DNA of 64,000 bases from Lysobacteraceae bacterium NML93-0793 (GTDB taxonomy: Bacteria > Pseudomonadota > Gammaproteobacteria > Xanthomonadales > Xanthomonadaceae), in contig NTJG01000012.1 of the NCBI GenBank assembly GCA_002324875.1, positions 39,024 through 103,023 of the forward strand, read 5' to 3'. Shown here piece by piece: positions 26,181 through 33,855 of this stretch. A program made the translations under genes and the position numbers. Position 1 is the first letter of the stretch. Every line of letters begins with the position of its first letter. The notes under the pieces are model-generated. The model made no database searches, was not told the DNA's origin, and saw only the letters and a list, made by a program, of their open reading frames with translations.

Positions 26181-27665
26181 TCACAGCCCCTTCGCCGCCT
26201 GCGCGACCGCGCGGAACAGCGCGCGGCCCTTGTTCATGGTCTCGGCCCATTCCATTTCCGGATCCGAGTCGTAGACGATGCCGGCACCTGCCTGCACGTA
26301 GAGGCGGCCGTCCTGGATTACCGCGGTGCGGATCGCGATCGCGGTGTCGGCATCGCCATGCCAGCCGATGTAGCCGACCGCGCCCGAATAGACGTTGCGC
26401 TTGACCGGCTCGAGACTGCGGATGATCTCCAGCGCGCGCACCTTGGGCGCGCCGCTGACGGTGCCGGCCGGAAACGTCGCACGCAGCACGTCGGTGTAGC
26501 TCAGGCCGTCCTTCAGGCGTCCGGTCACTTCGCTGACGATGTGCATGACGTGGCTGTAGCGCTCGATGACGAAGCGCTCGCCCAGTTCGACCGTGCCCGG
26601 CGCCGACACGTGGCCGACGTCGTTGCGGCCCAGGTCGATCAGCATCAGATGCTCGGCGCGCTCCTTGGGATCGGCCAGCAGTTCGGCTTCCAGTGCCTGG
26701 TCCTGCGCCGGCGTCGCGCCGCGCGGCCGTGTGCCGGCGATCGGGCGCACGGTGACTTCGCCTTCCTTCAGGCGCACGAGGATTTCCGGCGAGGAGCCGA
26801 CGACCTGGGTGCCGCCGACATCGAGGAAGTACATGTAGGGCGACGGGTTCAAGGCGCGCAGCGCGCGGTAGACATCGACCGGCCGCGCATTGAACGGCAC
26901 CGACATGCGCTGCGACAGCACGACCTGGAAGGCGTCGCCGGCGGCGATGAATTCCTTGGTCTTCGCGACCGCCTCGAGAAACCCCTCGCGGGTGAAGCCG
27001 GAGACGAAATCCGATTCGTCGAGCGCCGCGGGCTGCAGCGTTTCCGGATAGCCGGCGCCGCCCTGGCGCAGGCGATGGGTCAACGCGTCGAGCCTGCGGT
27101 GCGCGCGCAGCCAGGCCTGCGGTGCGCGGGGGTCGGCGTGGACCACGAGATACAGCCGGCCCTTGAGGTTGTCGAACACCGCGACCTCGGTGCTCAGCAT
27201 CAGCAGGATATCGGGCGTGCCGAGCTCGTCGCGCACGTCGGCGCGTCGGCCCTCGCGCAGGCGCGGTTCGATGTACTCGATGCACTCGAAGCCGAACCAG
27301 CCGACCAGGCCACCGGTGAAGTCCGGCAGGCCGTCGATCCGCGGCACCGAATGCGCGGCGCGCAGGCGCTCGACCTCGGCGAAGGGATCATCGACTTCGC
27401 GCGTCTCGATGACTTCGCCGTGCTCGCGCACGCGCAGCGTGTGGCCGTGGAACGCGTACACGCGCTCGGCCGGCAGGCCGATGATCGAGTACCGGCCGAA
27501 GCGTTCACCGCCTTCCACCGATTCGAACAGGTAGGTGTGCGGGCCGTCGGCGAGCTTGAGATAGACCGAGAGCGGCGTATCGAGATCGCTCAGGACCTCG
27601 CGGACCACGGGAACGTGGGTATGGCCGTCAGCGGCGTAGTGCTGGAACTCGGTGGGCGTGATCAC
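26181..27665 (-). CDS. trpE: Anthranilate synthase component I
   Basis: 494 aa. It converts chorismate and ammonia to anthranilate, the first committed step of tryptophan synthesis. N-terminal part carries the LLES-type feedback site as YLFESVEGGERFGRYS near 45-60. The chorismate-binding core shows GDAFQVVLSQRM, LNPSPYMYFLD, GSSPEILVRL, PIAGTRPRG, EHLMLIDLGRNDVG, HIVSEVTGRL and TFPAGTVSGAPKVRA. The start is taken as GTG 27665 (MITPTEFQHYAADG) because AGGAAA lies 8 bases ahead; a longer frame begins at 27701. The GTG lies inside an overlapping Trp-rich leader reading frame (27628-27771). Confidence 0.96.
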   Translation of the reverse strand: MITPTEFQHYAADGHTHVPVVREVLSDLDTPLSVYLKLADGPHTYLFESVEGGERFGRYSIIGLPAERVYAFHGHTLRVREHGEVIETREVDDPFAEVERLRAAHSVPRIDGLPDFTGGLVGWFGFECIEYIEPRLREGRRADVRDELGTPDILLMLSTEVAVFDNLKGRLYLVVHADPRAPQAWLRAHRRLDALTHRLRQGGAGYPETLQPAALDESDFVSGFTREGFLEAVAKTKEFIAAGDAFQVVLSQRMSVPFNARPVDVYRALRALNPSPYMYFLDVGGTQVVGSSPEILVRLKEGEVTVRPIAGTRPRGATPAQDQALEAELLADPKERAEHLMLIDLGRNDVGHVSAPGTVELGERFVIERYSHVMHIVSEVTGRLKDGLSYTDVLRATFPAGTVSGAPKVRALEIIRSLEPVKRNVYSGAVGYIGWHGDADTAIAIRTAVIQDGRLYVQAGAGIVYDSDPEMEWAETMNKGRALFRAVAQAAKGL

Positions 27666-27771
27666 GCGGCATTTCCTGGTCTGTCGGACGAACGGGGGCA
27701 ACGGAGGCGGTACGCCACCATCGCCAGCCGGCGTCGTGCAAACGGAAATGCGGGAGGGCGGACGCGTGCAT
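27628..27771 (-). CDS. trpL: Putative trp leader peptide with Trp-Arg-Trp-Trp
   Basis: 47-codon reading frame, too short for usual gene calls. It starts at ATG 27771, and codons 16-19 read Trp-Arg-Trp-Trp (27715-27726). It runs through the trpE ribosome-binding site and stops at 27628, inside trpE in another frame. Clustered Trp codons directly before trpE are the hallmark of leader peptides that sense charged tRNA-Trp. No intrinsic terminator is seen between the Trp codons and trpE. Instead bases 27744-27751 (GCATTTCC on the sense strand, codons 7-10) are fully complementary to 27669-27676 (GGAAATGC), which holds the trpE ribosome-binding site. No ribosome-binding site precedes the ATG. Translation-level attenuation is an inference. 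Confidence 0.6.
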   Translation of the reverse strand: MHASALPHFRLHDAGWRWWRTASVAPVRPTDQEMPRDHAHRVPALRR

Positions 27772-27778
27772 GGCGGCT

Positions 27779-27784
27779 ACTGTA
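27779..27784 (-). promoter_or_regulatory. Possible -10 of the trp operon (leaderless start)
   Basis: Minus-strand TACAGT, four of six consensus bases, ends exactly 7 bases before the leader-peptide ATG. Transcription would then begin at or next to the ATG, which would explain the missing ribosome-binding site. No convincing -35. Confidence 0.35.
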
Positions 27785-27814
27785 GCGGCTCGGCCGGCCG
27801 CGCGCGACAGTCCA

Positions 27815-28765
27815 TCACCGGCTGACGGCAGCGCCGGTGGCGCGCAACAGCACGGAGTCCGACGGCAGATGCATGCGCAGCCGGTCCGGAACGCAGTCGA
27901 TCTCGAAATGCCGCGCGATGACCGGCTCGCCGTCGAGATTGAGCGTCATCGGCGCAACCGCGTCGATCGTCACCGCCGGCAGCCGCGTGCGCACGGCCAC
28001 CTGGTCGAGCGCGGCCACCTTGCCCTCGGTCAGCGCCGTGCGCAGCGTGGCGACGAGTTCGCCCTCCAGCTCGCGCACCACGGTGATGTCGAGACGGCCG
28101 TCGTCGATCAGCGCATCCGGGCACAGTGCCTGTCCGCCGCCGGCCTGGCGGCCGTTGCCGACGCCCAGCGCGATGAAGCCACCGGTCCAGTCGAAACCGG
28201 CGCCGTGGATGCGGGCCTGGATGGGCTCGATCCGGCCGATCCGCGACAGGCCGGTGACGAAGTACGCCAGGCCCCCGAGCACCTTCTTCAGGCCCTCATG
28301 CGTTTCCACGGTGACCTGGGTGCCGAAGCCGCCGGAGCCAAGATTGACGCACCAGTGCTCGGCGCCATCGGCCCGCACGCGGATCAGATCGATCGGCCGC
28401 GGCGCCTGCGCGGCGATGAGCTCGAGCGCGGGCGCCGGTTCGTCAGGAAGACCGGCAGCCGTGGCGAAATCATTGGCGGTGCCCAGCGGCAGCAGGCCCA
28501 GCGACGGCAGGGCCTCGGCCTCGCCATCGTGCGCGGCCAGTGCAGCGGCCACCTCCTTCAAGGTGCCGTCGCCGCCGCCGGCGATCACCGTGTCGACCCC
28601 GTCCTCAAGCGCCGCGCCGACATGACGCGCGGCATCGCCGGCTTCCCAGGTCACGCGGACGTCGAGCGTGAGGCCGCGCGCGCGCAGCGCGTGCACCGCC
28701 TCGCGCACCGCATCGTCGCCGGCGGATTTTCCGTTGAGGATCAGGCGCCAGTGGGACGGTGACAT
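27815..28765 (-). CDS. YegS/BmrU-family lipid kinase
   Basis: 316 aa of the diacylglycerol kinase-like superfamily. Nucleotide site [14 protein letters not shown] near 84-97, [16 protein letters not shown] near 115-130, and the C-terminal beta domain with [12 protein letters not shown] and [23 protein letters not shown]. YegS phosphorylates lipids such as phosphatidylglycerol in vitro. ATG 28765 matches the family start ([15 protein letters not shown]); the frame is open further up. It is followed after 43 bases by the trp operon on the same strand. Confidence 0.9.
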   Translation of the reverse strand: MSPSHWRLILNGKSAGDDAVREAVHALRARGLTLDVRVTWEAGDAARHVGAALEDGVDTVIAGGGDGTLKEVAAALAAHDGEAEALPSLGLLPLGTANDFATAAGLPDEPAPALELIAAQAPRPIDLIRVRADGAEHWCVNLGSGGFGTQVTVETHEGLKKVLGGLAYFVTGLSRIGRIEPIQARIHGAGFDWTGGFIALGVGNGRQAGGGQALCPDALIDDGRLDITVVRELEGELVATLRTALTEGKVAALDQVAVRTRLPAVTIDAVAPMTLNLDGEPVIARHFEIDCVPDRLRMHLPSDSVLLRATGAAVSR

Positions 28766-28851
28766 GGGGGAGTCGCGTGCGGGGACGGCGCGTAGCGTAG
28801 CCGACGCCGAGGCCGGCACCGTTAACCATTCGTCACACGCCGGTGGGCGCA

Positions 28852-28885
28852 GTGTCATCCTCCTGTCACCGCCGGGGCGGAGCAT
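28852..28885 (+). promoter_or_regulatory. Pho box and PhoB-type promoter
   Basis: GTGTCAT, CCTC, CTGTCAC at 28852-28869 matches the PhoB box pattern CTGTCAT-N4-CTGTCAY at 13 of 14 informative bases. Ten bases further, at the spacing known from PhoB promoters, GAGCAT (28880-28885) could act as the -10, though it matches only three of six bases. It points to the right, away from yegS. Confidence 0.55.
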
Positions 28886-28911
28886 CGAAGGCCATATCAG
28901 GGACGACGGGC

Positions 28912-28937
28912 GGAGGCGGGATCAGCCTCCAATTTTT
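28912..28937 (+). terminator. First plus-strand terminator of the candidate small RNA
   Basis: GGAGGC, 7-base loop, GCCTCC, then AATTTTT. Orientation is plus only. Confidence 0.6.
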
Positions 28938-28941
28938 CCGG

Positions 28942-28973
28942 AAGGCCGCGTCGCAGGACGCGGCCTTCTTTTT
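28942..28973 (+). terminator. Second plus-strand terminator of the candidate small RNA
   Basis: 11-base perfect stem AAGGCCGCGTC/GACGCGGCCTT with loop GCAG, followed by CTTTTT. On the minus strand the tail is CCGGAAAAA, so it does not serve rraA. Confidence 0.8.
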
Positions 28974-29006
28974 GCACCGGATCGACACGCCGGGTCGAAC
29001 GACGCG

Positions 29007-29486
29007 TCAGGCCAGCGCGTGGTCCGCGACGACGACACCGTCGGCATCCGCGGCCAGCCAGTCGCCCGGCCGAAGCGTGACGCTGCCGAAGGTCACCGGC
29101 ACGTCGCGCACGCCCTGCCCGCGCTTGTCGGTCTTCAGCGGCACGGTGCCGAGCGCCTTGACGCCGAGGTCCATGCGGCCGATGGCCTCGCTGTCGCGGA
29201 TCACGCCATGCACGACCACCCCCGCCCAGCCATTGGCGACGGCCAGCGCCGCCAGCTGGTCGCCGAGCATGGCCCGGCGTGTCGAGCCACCGCCGTCAAC
29301 CACCAGCACCCGGCCCAGACCGGGTTCGGCGACGGCCTCGCGCACCCGCGAGTTGTCCTCCAGCGCGAGCACCGTGCTGATCGTGCCCGCGAACGCGCGG
29401 CGCCCGCCGTAGTCGCGCAGCGGCAGGTCGAGCACGCGCACCGCGTCGGGATGGGCGTCGCAGAGGTCGCAGGTGACGAGGGCCAC
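29007..29486 (-). CDS. rraA: RraA family protein (RNase E regulator / HMG aldolase fold)
   Basis: 159 aa. Start MALVTCDLCDAHPDAVRVLDLPL, conserved GRVLVVDGGGSTRRAMLGDQLAALAVANGW near 58-87, VVHGVIRDSEAI near 90-101 and the end GDWLAADADGVVVA. RraA binds RNase E and lowers mRNA decay in E. coli. The same fold also holds metal-dependent 4-hydroxy-4-methyl-2-oxoglutarate aldolases, and the R-D of GVIRD supports either. Size favours RraA. It follows rpe after 5 bases. Confidence 0.88.
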   Translation of the reverse strand: MALVTCDLCDAHPDAVRVLDLPLRDYGGRRAFAGTISTVLALEDNSRVREAVAEPGLGRVLVVDGGGSTRRAMLGDQLAALAVANGWAGVVVHGVIRDSEAIGRMDLGVKALGTVPLKTDKRGQGVRDVPVTFGSVTLRPGDWLAADADGVVVADHALA

Positions 29487-29491
29487 AGCGG

Positions 29492-30172
29492 TCAGCGCGC
29501 GCCGGTGGCCGCCGCGATCTCGGCGCGCATCGCGTCGACCACCGCGCGGTAGTCGGGCTTGCCGAAGATCGCCGAACCGGCAACGAACGTATCGGCGCCC
29601 GCAGCGGCGATCGCGCCGATGTTGCCGGGCTTCACGCCGCCGTCGATTTCCAGACGGATCGGCTTGCCGGACGCATCGATGCGCTCGCGCACGCGGCGCA
29701 GCTTGTCGAGCGTGGACGGAATGAAGGCCTGCCCGCCGAAGCCCGGGTTCACCGACATCAGCAGCACCATGTCGAGGTCATCGAGCACGTAGTCCAGCAC
29801 CTCGACCGGCGTCGCCGGGTTGAGCACCAGCCCGGCCTGACAGCCCTCGGCCTTGATCAGCTGGATCGTGCGGTGGACGTGGCGGCTGGCCTCGGGATGG
29901 AAACTGATCAGCGAAGCGCCGGCCTTCGCGAAGTCGGGCACGAGCCGATCGACCGGCTCCACCATCAGATGCACGTCGATCGGCGCGGTCACGCCATGCG
30001 CGCGCAGGGCTTCGCAGACCAGCGGCCCGATCGTCAGGTTGGGCACGTAATGGTTGTCCATCACGTCGAAATGCACCCAGTCGGCGCCGGCGGCGAGCAC
30101 GGCATCGACCTCCTCGCCGAGCCGGGCGAAGTTGGCGGACAGGATCGACGGGGCGATGACGGCAGGCTGCAT
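29492..30172 (-). CDS. rpe: Ribulose-phosphate 3-epimerase
   Basis: 226 aa TIM barrel interconverting ribulose-5-P and xylulose-5-P in the pentose phosphate pathway. Start [21 protein letters not shown], metal and catalytic residues in [19 protein letters not shown] near 32-50, [10 protein letters not shown] near 66-75, [22 protein letters not shown] near 139-153 and [10 protein letters not shown] near 173-182. ATG 30172 has CGGAG at 7 bases. Heads a unit with rraA. A TAGAAT at 30219-30224 (complement) may be its -10. Confidence 0.97.
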   Translation of the reverse strand: MQPAVIAPSILSANFARLGEEVDAVLAAGADWVHFDVMDNHYVPNLTIGPLVCEALRAHGVTAPIDVHLMVEPVDRLVPDFAKAGASLISFHPEASRHVHRTIQLIKAEGCQAGLVLNPATPVEVLDYVLDDLDMVLLMSVNPGFGGQAFIPSTLDKLRRVRERIDASGKPIRLEIDGGVKPGNIGAIAAAGADTFVAGSAIFGKPDYRAVVDAMRAEIAAATGAR

Positions 30173-30323
30173 GGGCACTCCGGGGCGGGATGGGCGGTGC
30201 GGCGACGCCGCGGCGGCCATTCTAGAACGTCCGCATCGCGGCGCCCGGAGGCCGTGACGGGCGGGCCGCAATGTGGCCCCCCCCGCAAAGCTGCGGCGAT
30301 CACGCGGCCTGCCGCACCCCGGC

Positions 30324-30668
30324 TCAGCCCGCCCGGCCCCCCCTGGCGCGGCGGGCCTTGCGGATGCGGTCGTAGGCGGCGTTGATCTCGGCCGCGCGCG
30401 ACTCGGCGCGCGCGCGCAGTTCGGGCGCGGCACCTGCCACGCGGTCGGGGTGGTACTGCGAGATCAGCCGGCGGTAGGCCTGGTCGATCTCGGCATCGCT
30501 GGCCTCGGGCGCCACACCGAGCACGTCGTAGGCCTTGATCCGCCGCGGCGCCAGCCAGCCGGCGTCGAAGGCGTGCCCGATCACCAGCCCGATCACGCCC
30601 CCCGCCGGGTGCCGCAGCAGCAGCCATCCGGCGATGAAGCCCAGCAGTTTTCCGTACCAGCGTGTCAT
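30324..30668 (-). CDS. Membrane-anchored J-domain protein
   Basis: 114 aa. N-terminal hydrophobic stretch ([31 protein letters not shown], 7-37) resembling the DjlA membrane segment, then a J domain from about 45 to 105: [32 protein letters not shown] with the HPD tripeptide that triggers DnaK ATPase, and a basic end [11 protein letters not shown]. It lacks the TerB-like middle part of full DjlA, so it is a short DnaK co-chaperone on the inner membrane. Monocistronic, 36 bases of divergent spacing to the purC promoter area. Confidence 0.88.
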   Translation of the reverse strand: MTRWYGKLLGFIAGWLLLRHPAGGVIGLVIGHAFDAGWLAPRRIKAYDVLGVAPEASDAEIDQAYRRLISQYHPDRVAGAAPELRARAESRAAEINAAYDRIRKARRARGGRAG

Positions 30669-30769
30669 GCGCGGAAGTGTAGCCGGGCGACCGGCGCGCC
30701 GATGTGGACGCGTGCCTGCACCCTACCCGCGTTCGCACTACACTTGCCGGCCGCTTGCGATCCATCCGG

Positions 30770-31675
30770 ATGTCAACCGTGTCGACGACCCTGCTCGAAG
30801 CGAACCTGCCCGGCCTCCACCTGCGTCACCGCGGCAAGGTCCGCGATGTGTTCGACCTCGGCGACGAGCGCCTGCTGATCGTGGCCACCGACCGCCTCAG
30901 CGCGTTCGACGTGGTGCTGCCCGACCCGATCCCCGGCAAGGGCGAGATGCTGTGCCAGATCAGCAATTTCTGGTTCGACCGCACCGCCTCGCTGATGCCC
31001 AACCATCTGACCGGAATCCCGGTGGCCGACGTGCTGCCGGCGGGCATCGATCCGGCGCCGTACGCGCAGCGCGCGGTGGTGACGAAGAAGCTCAAGCCGG
31101 TGCCGGTCGAGGCGATCGCCCGCGGCTATCTGATCGGCAGCGGCTGGAAGGACTACCAGCGCACCGGCCGCGTCAGCGGCATCGCGCTGCCCGGCGGCCT
31201 GCGCCAGGCCGAACAGCTGCCGCAGCCGATCTTCACCCCGTCGACCAAGGCGGCCGTCGGCGATCACGACGAGAACATCGACTTCGACACGATGGTGCAC
31301 AGCATCGGCGCCGATCTCGCCGAGCAGGTGCGCGACGCCACGCTGCGCCTGTACGCGTTCGCCGCGGCGCATGCGGCCGAGCGCGGCATCATCCTCGCCG
31401 ACACCAAGTTCGAGTTCGGCACCGACGCCGACGGGCGGCTCTACGTCATGGACGAGATGCTGACCCCCGACTCGTCGCGCTACTGGCCGGCCGACGAATA
31501 CGAGGTGGGCAGCAGCCCGCCGAGCTACGACAAGCAGATCGTCCGCGACTACCTGGAGACGCTGGACTGGGACAAGACCGCGCCCGGGCCCAGGCTGCCG
31601 GCCGAAGTCATCGAACGCACGCGGGGACGGTATGCGGACGCGTTGCAGAAGCTGGCGGGGATTTCGGTCGACTGA
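30770..31675 (+). CDS. purC: SAICAR synthase
   Basis: 301 aa, the longer eukaryote-like PurC type. It joins aspartate to CAIR in purine synthesis with ATP. Seen: [39 protein letters not shown] near 21-59, CARVE-like region [24 protein letters not shown] near 104-127, [31 protein letters not shown] near 208-238 and [14 protein letters not shown] 30770 is chosen for the family start, and the longer upstream frame is unlikely. Monocistronic. Confidence 0.97.
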   Translation: MSTVSTTLLEANLPGLHLRHRGKVRDVFDLGDERLLIVATDRLSAFDVVLPDPIPGKGEMLCQISNFWFDRTASLMPNHLTGIPVADVLPAGIDPAPYAQRAVVTKKLKPVPVEAIARGYLIGSGWKDYQRTGRVSGIALPGGLRQAEQLPQPIFTPSTKAAVGDHDENIDFDTMVHSIGADLAEQVRDATLRLYAFAAAHAAERGIILADTKFEFGTDADGRLYVMDEMLTPDSSRYWPADEYEVGSSPPSYDKQIVRDYLETLDWDKTAPGPRLPAEVIERTRGRYADALQKLAGISVD

Positions 31676-31818
31676 CCCTGCGCCTGCGCGACGTGCGCAG
31701 GGCGGCGCCCACCCTCAGAGGTTGGCCCGCGACGACGTCTGAAATCCGTTCGAGCCCCCTGCCAATCGTCGGTGCCGGGCATTTGATGTTCCTGCCCAGT
31801 GACGGGTCCGCACAGCCC

Positions 31819-31975
31819 GCAGACCCGGAGGGCGCCGGCCATGGAGGGCCGGCGTTTCTCGACCGAGCCAGGATGGCGAGTCGAGAAATCCCGGAACGAA
31901 TGAATCGCCGGATGTGCTTCGTCGGGGAGACGTTTTTCTTTGGTTCCGTTTCTTTTGGGGTCGACCAAAAGAAAT
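31819..31975 (-). repeat. Intergenic repeat, copy A (minus orientation)
   Basis: Read on the minus strand, shares blocks with copy B: TCCGACGAAGC-like, CGTTCCGGGATTT, CATCCTG, CTCGGTCG, then CGCCGGCC, TCCATGGCCGGCGCCCT and CGGGTCTGC. Identity is high but broken by substitutions and small indels. Probably a dispersed, non-coding repeat family. Confidence 0.75.
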
Positions 31976-32090
31976 GAACTCGGCCGCGTCAGCGGACGAA
32001 AGCGTTTGATGCTGTGTTGGCGCCGCCCGCAGATCGCGGAAGAAAAAAGCGAAATGCAGTGCTTTCACTCGCCTGTCGGCGAGCGACTCA

Positions 32091-32244
32091 CTTTTCTTTG
32101 TTGGCCCAAAGAAAAGTAAGCAAAAGAAAAGGCCTCCTCGACGAAGCTCACCCGGTGAGTCATGCGTTCCGGGATTTTCCGACTCGGCATCCTGCCTCGG
32201 TCGGAAAACGCCGGCCATCCATGGCCGGCGCCCTTCGGGTCTGC
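32091..32244 (+). repeat. Intergenic repeat, copy B (plus orientation)
   Basis: Plus-strand partner of copy A. It begins with CTTTTCTTTG...CAAAGAAAAG, an A/T-rich hairpin unlike the surrounding GC-rich DNA, and ends CGGGTCTGC 137 bases before the next gene. Confidence 0.75.
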
Positions 32245-32380
32245 CCACCTCGCAGTCTCTTCGCCATTCGCGAGAGCAAGAGCAGGAGCGGGAGCAGAAG
32301 CGCGGAGTTACCCACCTGCAGCGCCGGCGGCGCGTCGCGCGTATCCTCGCCCTGGCCCTGCGCACGCCCGGAGACCCGCG

Positions 32381-32857
32381 ATGCATGCAACACCCGAACG
32401 CTCGATCGACCGCTGGTTCGCCAGCTACTCGGGCGACCACCGCAACGACACCAACCAGTGGATCCACGTGTTCGCCGTGCCGGCGATCCTGTGGACGGTG
32501 ATCGCGCTGCTGTGGTGCATCCCGGGCGGCACGCTCTTCAAGCCGGGTATCTGGGCGGCACTGGCGATGTTCGCGGCCTGGCGCTTCTATCACCGCGCGT
32601 CGCGGTCGCTGGGCTTCGGCATGCTGGCGGTGTTCCTGCTGCTGGGCGCGCTGACCTACGCGCTGCACCAGTGGCTCGGCACGCGCGGGCTGCTGATCAC
32701 GGCGGTGAGCGTGTTCGTGCTGGCGTGGATCGCGCAGTTCGTCGGCCACAAGATCGAAGGCCGGAAGCCGAGCTTTCTGACCGATCTGGTGTATCTGCTG
32801 ATCGGGCCGGCCTGGGTGCTGGCCAAGCTCTACCGCCGGCTGGGCTGGCGCTACTGA
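32381..32857 (+). CDS. Mpo1-like / DUF962 membrane protein
   Basis: 158 aa. The N-terminus has the family His motif HRNDTNQWIHVFAVPAILWTV near 20-40, and further His/Asp-containing stretches lie in LHQWLGTRG and VGHKIEGRKPSFLTDLVYLLIGP. About four membrane segments are seen. Yeast Mpo1, a member, is an Fe(II)-dependent dioxygenase of 2-hydroxy fatty acids; bacterial members are mostly unstudied. ATG 32381 gives the family length. It follows the repeat element. Confidence 0.87.
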   Translation: MHATPERSIDRWFASYSGDHRNDTNQWIHVFAVPAILWTVIALLWCIPGGTLFKPGIWAALAMFAAWRFYHRASRSLGFGMLAVFLLLGALTYALHQWLGTRGLLITAVSVFVLAWIAQFVGHKIEGRKPSFLTDLVYLLIGPAWVLAKLYRRLGWRY

Positions 32858-32936
32858 GGCGCACCCGCCCGACCGTATCCGGGCCAGGGAGGCGCGGGCG
32901 CCGGCCGGGCGTGCGATCCTTGCGCGCCCGCTGCCG

Positions 32937-33839
32937 GTGCCTGCCGTGTCGCCCCGCGACCTCGCTCTGATCCTGCTCGTCTGCGTCGCCTGGGCGCTGA
33001 ATTTCCTGGTCTCGGCGCATGCGCTGCGCGAGATCCCGCCGTTCCTGTTCACTGCGCTGCGCTTCGCGCTGCTGGCGCTGCCGCTGGTGTTCGTGCTGCG
33101 CGCGCCCGCGCCGGGGCAATGGGCGCGGCTGCTGGCCGCGTGCCTGTGCATCGGCGTGCTGCACTTCGGCCTGAGTTTTCTCGCGCTGCGCCTGTCGAGC
33201 GACCTGTCCTCGCCGGCGATCGTGATGCAGAGCTACATCCCGCTGACCGCACTGCTGGCGTGGTGGGTGCTCGGCGAGCGCTTCGCCTGGCGCACGGGGT
33301 TGGCGATCGCGGTGAGCTTCGGCGGCGTACTGGTGCTGGGCTTCGACCCGGCGGTGCTGGCCAACCCGGCGGCGCTGCTGACGATGCTGGCCTCGGCGCT
33401 GGCGCTGGCCGTCGCCACGGTGCTGATGAAGCCGCTGCGCGGCGTGGACGTGTGGAACATGCAGGGCTGGACCGCGGTGCTCGCGGTGCTACCGTTGCTG
33501 GCGATCAGCCTGGTGTTCGAGCCGGGCGGGTTGGCGATGCTCGGCCAGGCGAGCTGGATCGGCTGGGGCGGCGCGGCGTATGCCGCGTTCGTGTCGTCAC
33601 TGCTGGGCCACGGGCTGTACTACGTGCTGGTGCAGCGCTATCCGGTGGCGATGCTGACACCGTGGCTGCTGCTGGTGCCGGTGTTCGCGATCGCGCTGGG
33701 CATCGCGTTCTGGGGCGACCGGCCGGGGCCGCGGCTGTGGATCGGCGGGGCGATGGTGCTGGGCGGCGTGCTCGCGGTGGCGCTGCGTGCGCTGCGCAAG
33801 GCGCGGCCGCTGGTCGAGGAGCCGATGGCCGGCCCGTGA
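32937..33839 (+). CDS. EamA-family (DMT) permease
   Basis: 300 aa with ten hydrophobic segments in two EamA halves: LALILLVCVAWALNFLVSAHALREIPPFLFTALRF at the start and a second half from near 150 (VDVWNMQGWTAVLAVLPLLAISL). Similar to YedA/RhaT-like drug and metabolite exporters in the inner membrane. Start GTG 32937; a second GTG three codons on is equally possible. Substrate unknown; amino acids are common for this subgroup. Confidence 0.9.
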   Translation: MPAVSPRDLALILLVCVAWALNFLVSAHALREIPPFLFTALRFALLALPLVFVLRAPAPGQWARLLAACLCIGVLHFGLSFLALRLSSDLSSPAIVMQSYIPLTALLAWWVLGERFAWRTGLAIAVSFGGVLVLGFDPAVLANPAALLTMLASALALAVATVLMKPLRGVDVWNMQGWTAVLAVLPLLAISLVFEPGGLAMLGQASWIGWGGAAYAAFVSSLLGHGLYYVLVQRYPVAMLTPWLLLVPVFAIALGIAFWGDRPGPRLWIGGAMVLGGVLAVALRALRKARPLVEEPMAGP

Positions 33840-33855
33840 GCCCGCCGTTGCGGGG

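Larger units (their letters stand above)
28892..28973 (+). ncRNA. Candidate Pho-controlled small RNA
   Basis: Between the minus-strand yegS-like and rraA genes, the plus strand carries a Pho box, then two terminator hairpins (28912-28937 and 28942-28973), and no ATG or open frame between them. No plus-strand gene lies upstream to need these terminators. A transcript of about 80 nt (or 45 nt if it stops at the first hairpin) is predicted. Target and function unknown. Confidence 0.5.
31676..32380. other. 705-base gene-free stretch with inverted-repeat element
   Basis: No gene is supported. The central 425 bases are a pair of diverged inverted copies (31819-31975 and 32091-32244) around a 115-base spacer. 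The spacer edge holds hairpins such as CTTTTGGGGTCGACCAAAAG (31951-31970) and CTTTTCTTTG...CCAAAGAAAAG (32091-32116). Open frames crossing it come from the repeat, read the same way in both copies, and are not taken as genes. Confidence 0.75.

Noticed and set aside
28942..28973. Hairpin as the terminator of rraA
   Set aside because: On the minus strand the stem is followed by As, not Us. Its U-run is only on the plus strand.
31715..33151. Minus-strand open frame of 478 codons across the repeat element
   Set aside because: Crosses both repeat arms and is antisense to the Mpo1-like and EamA genes. The only conserved part is the repeat itself.
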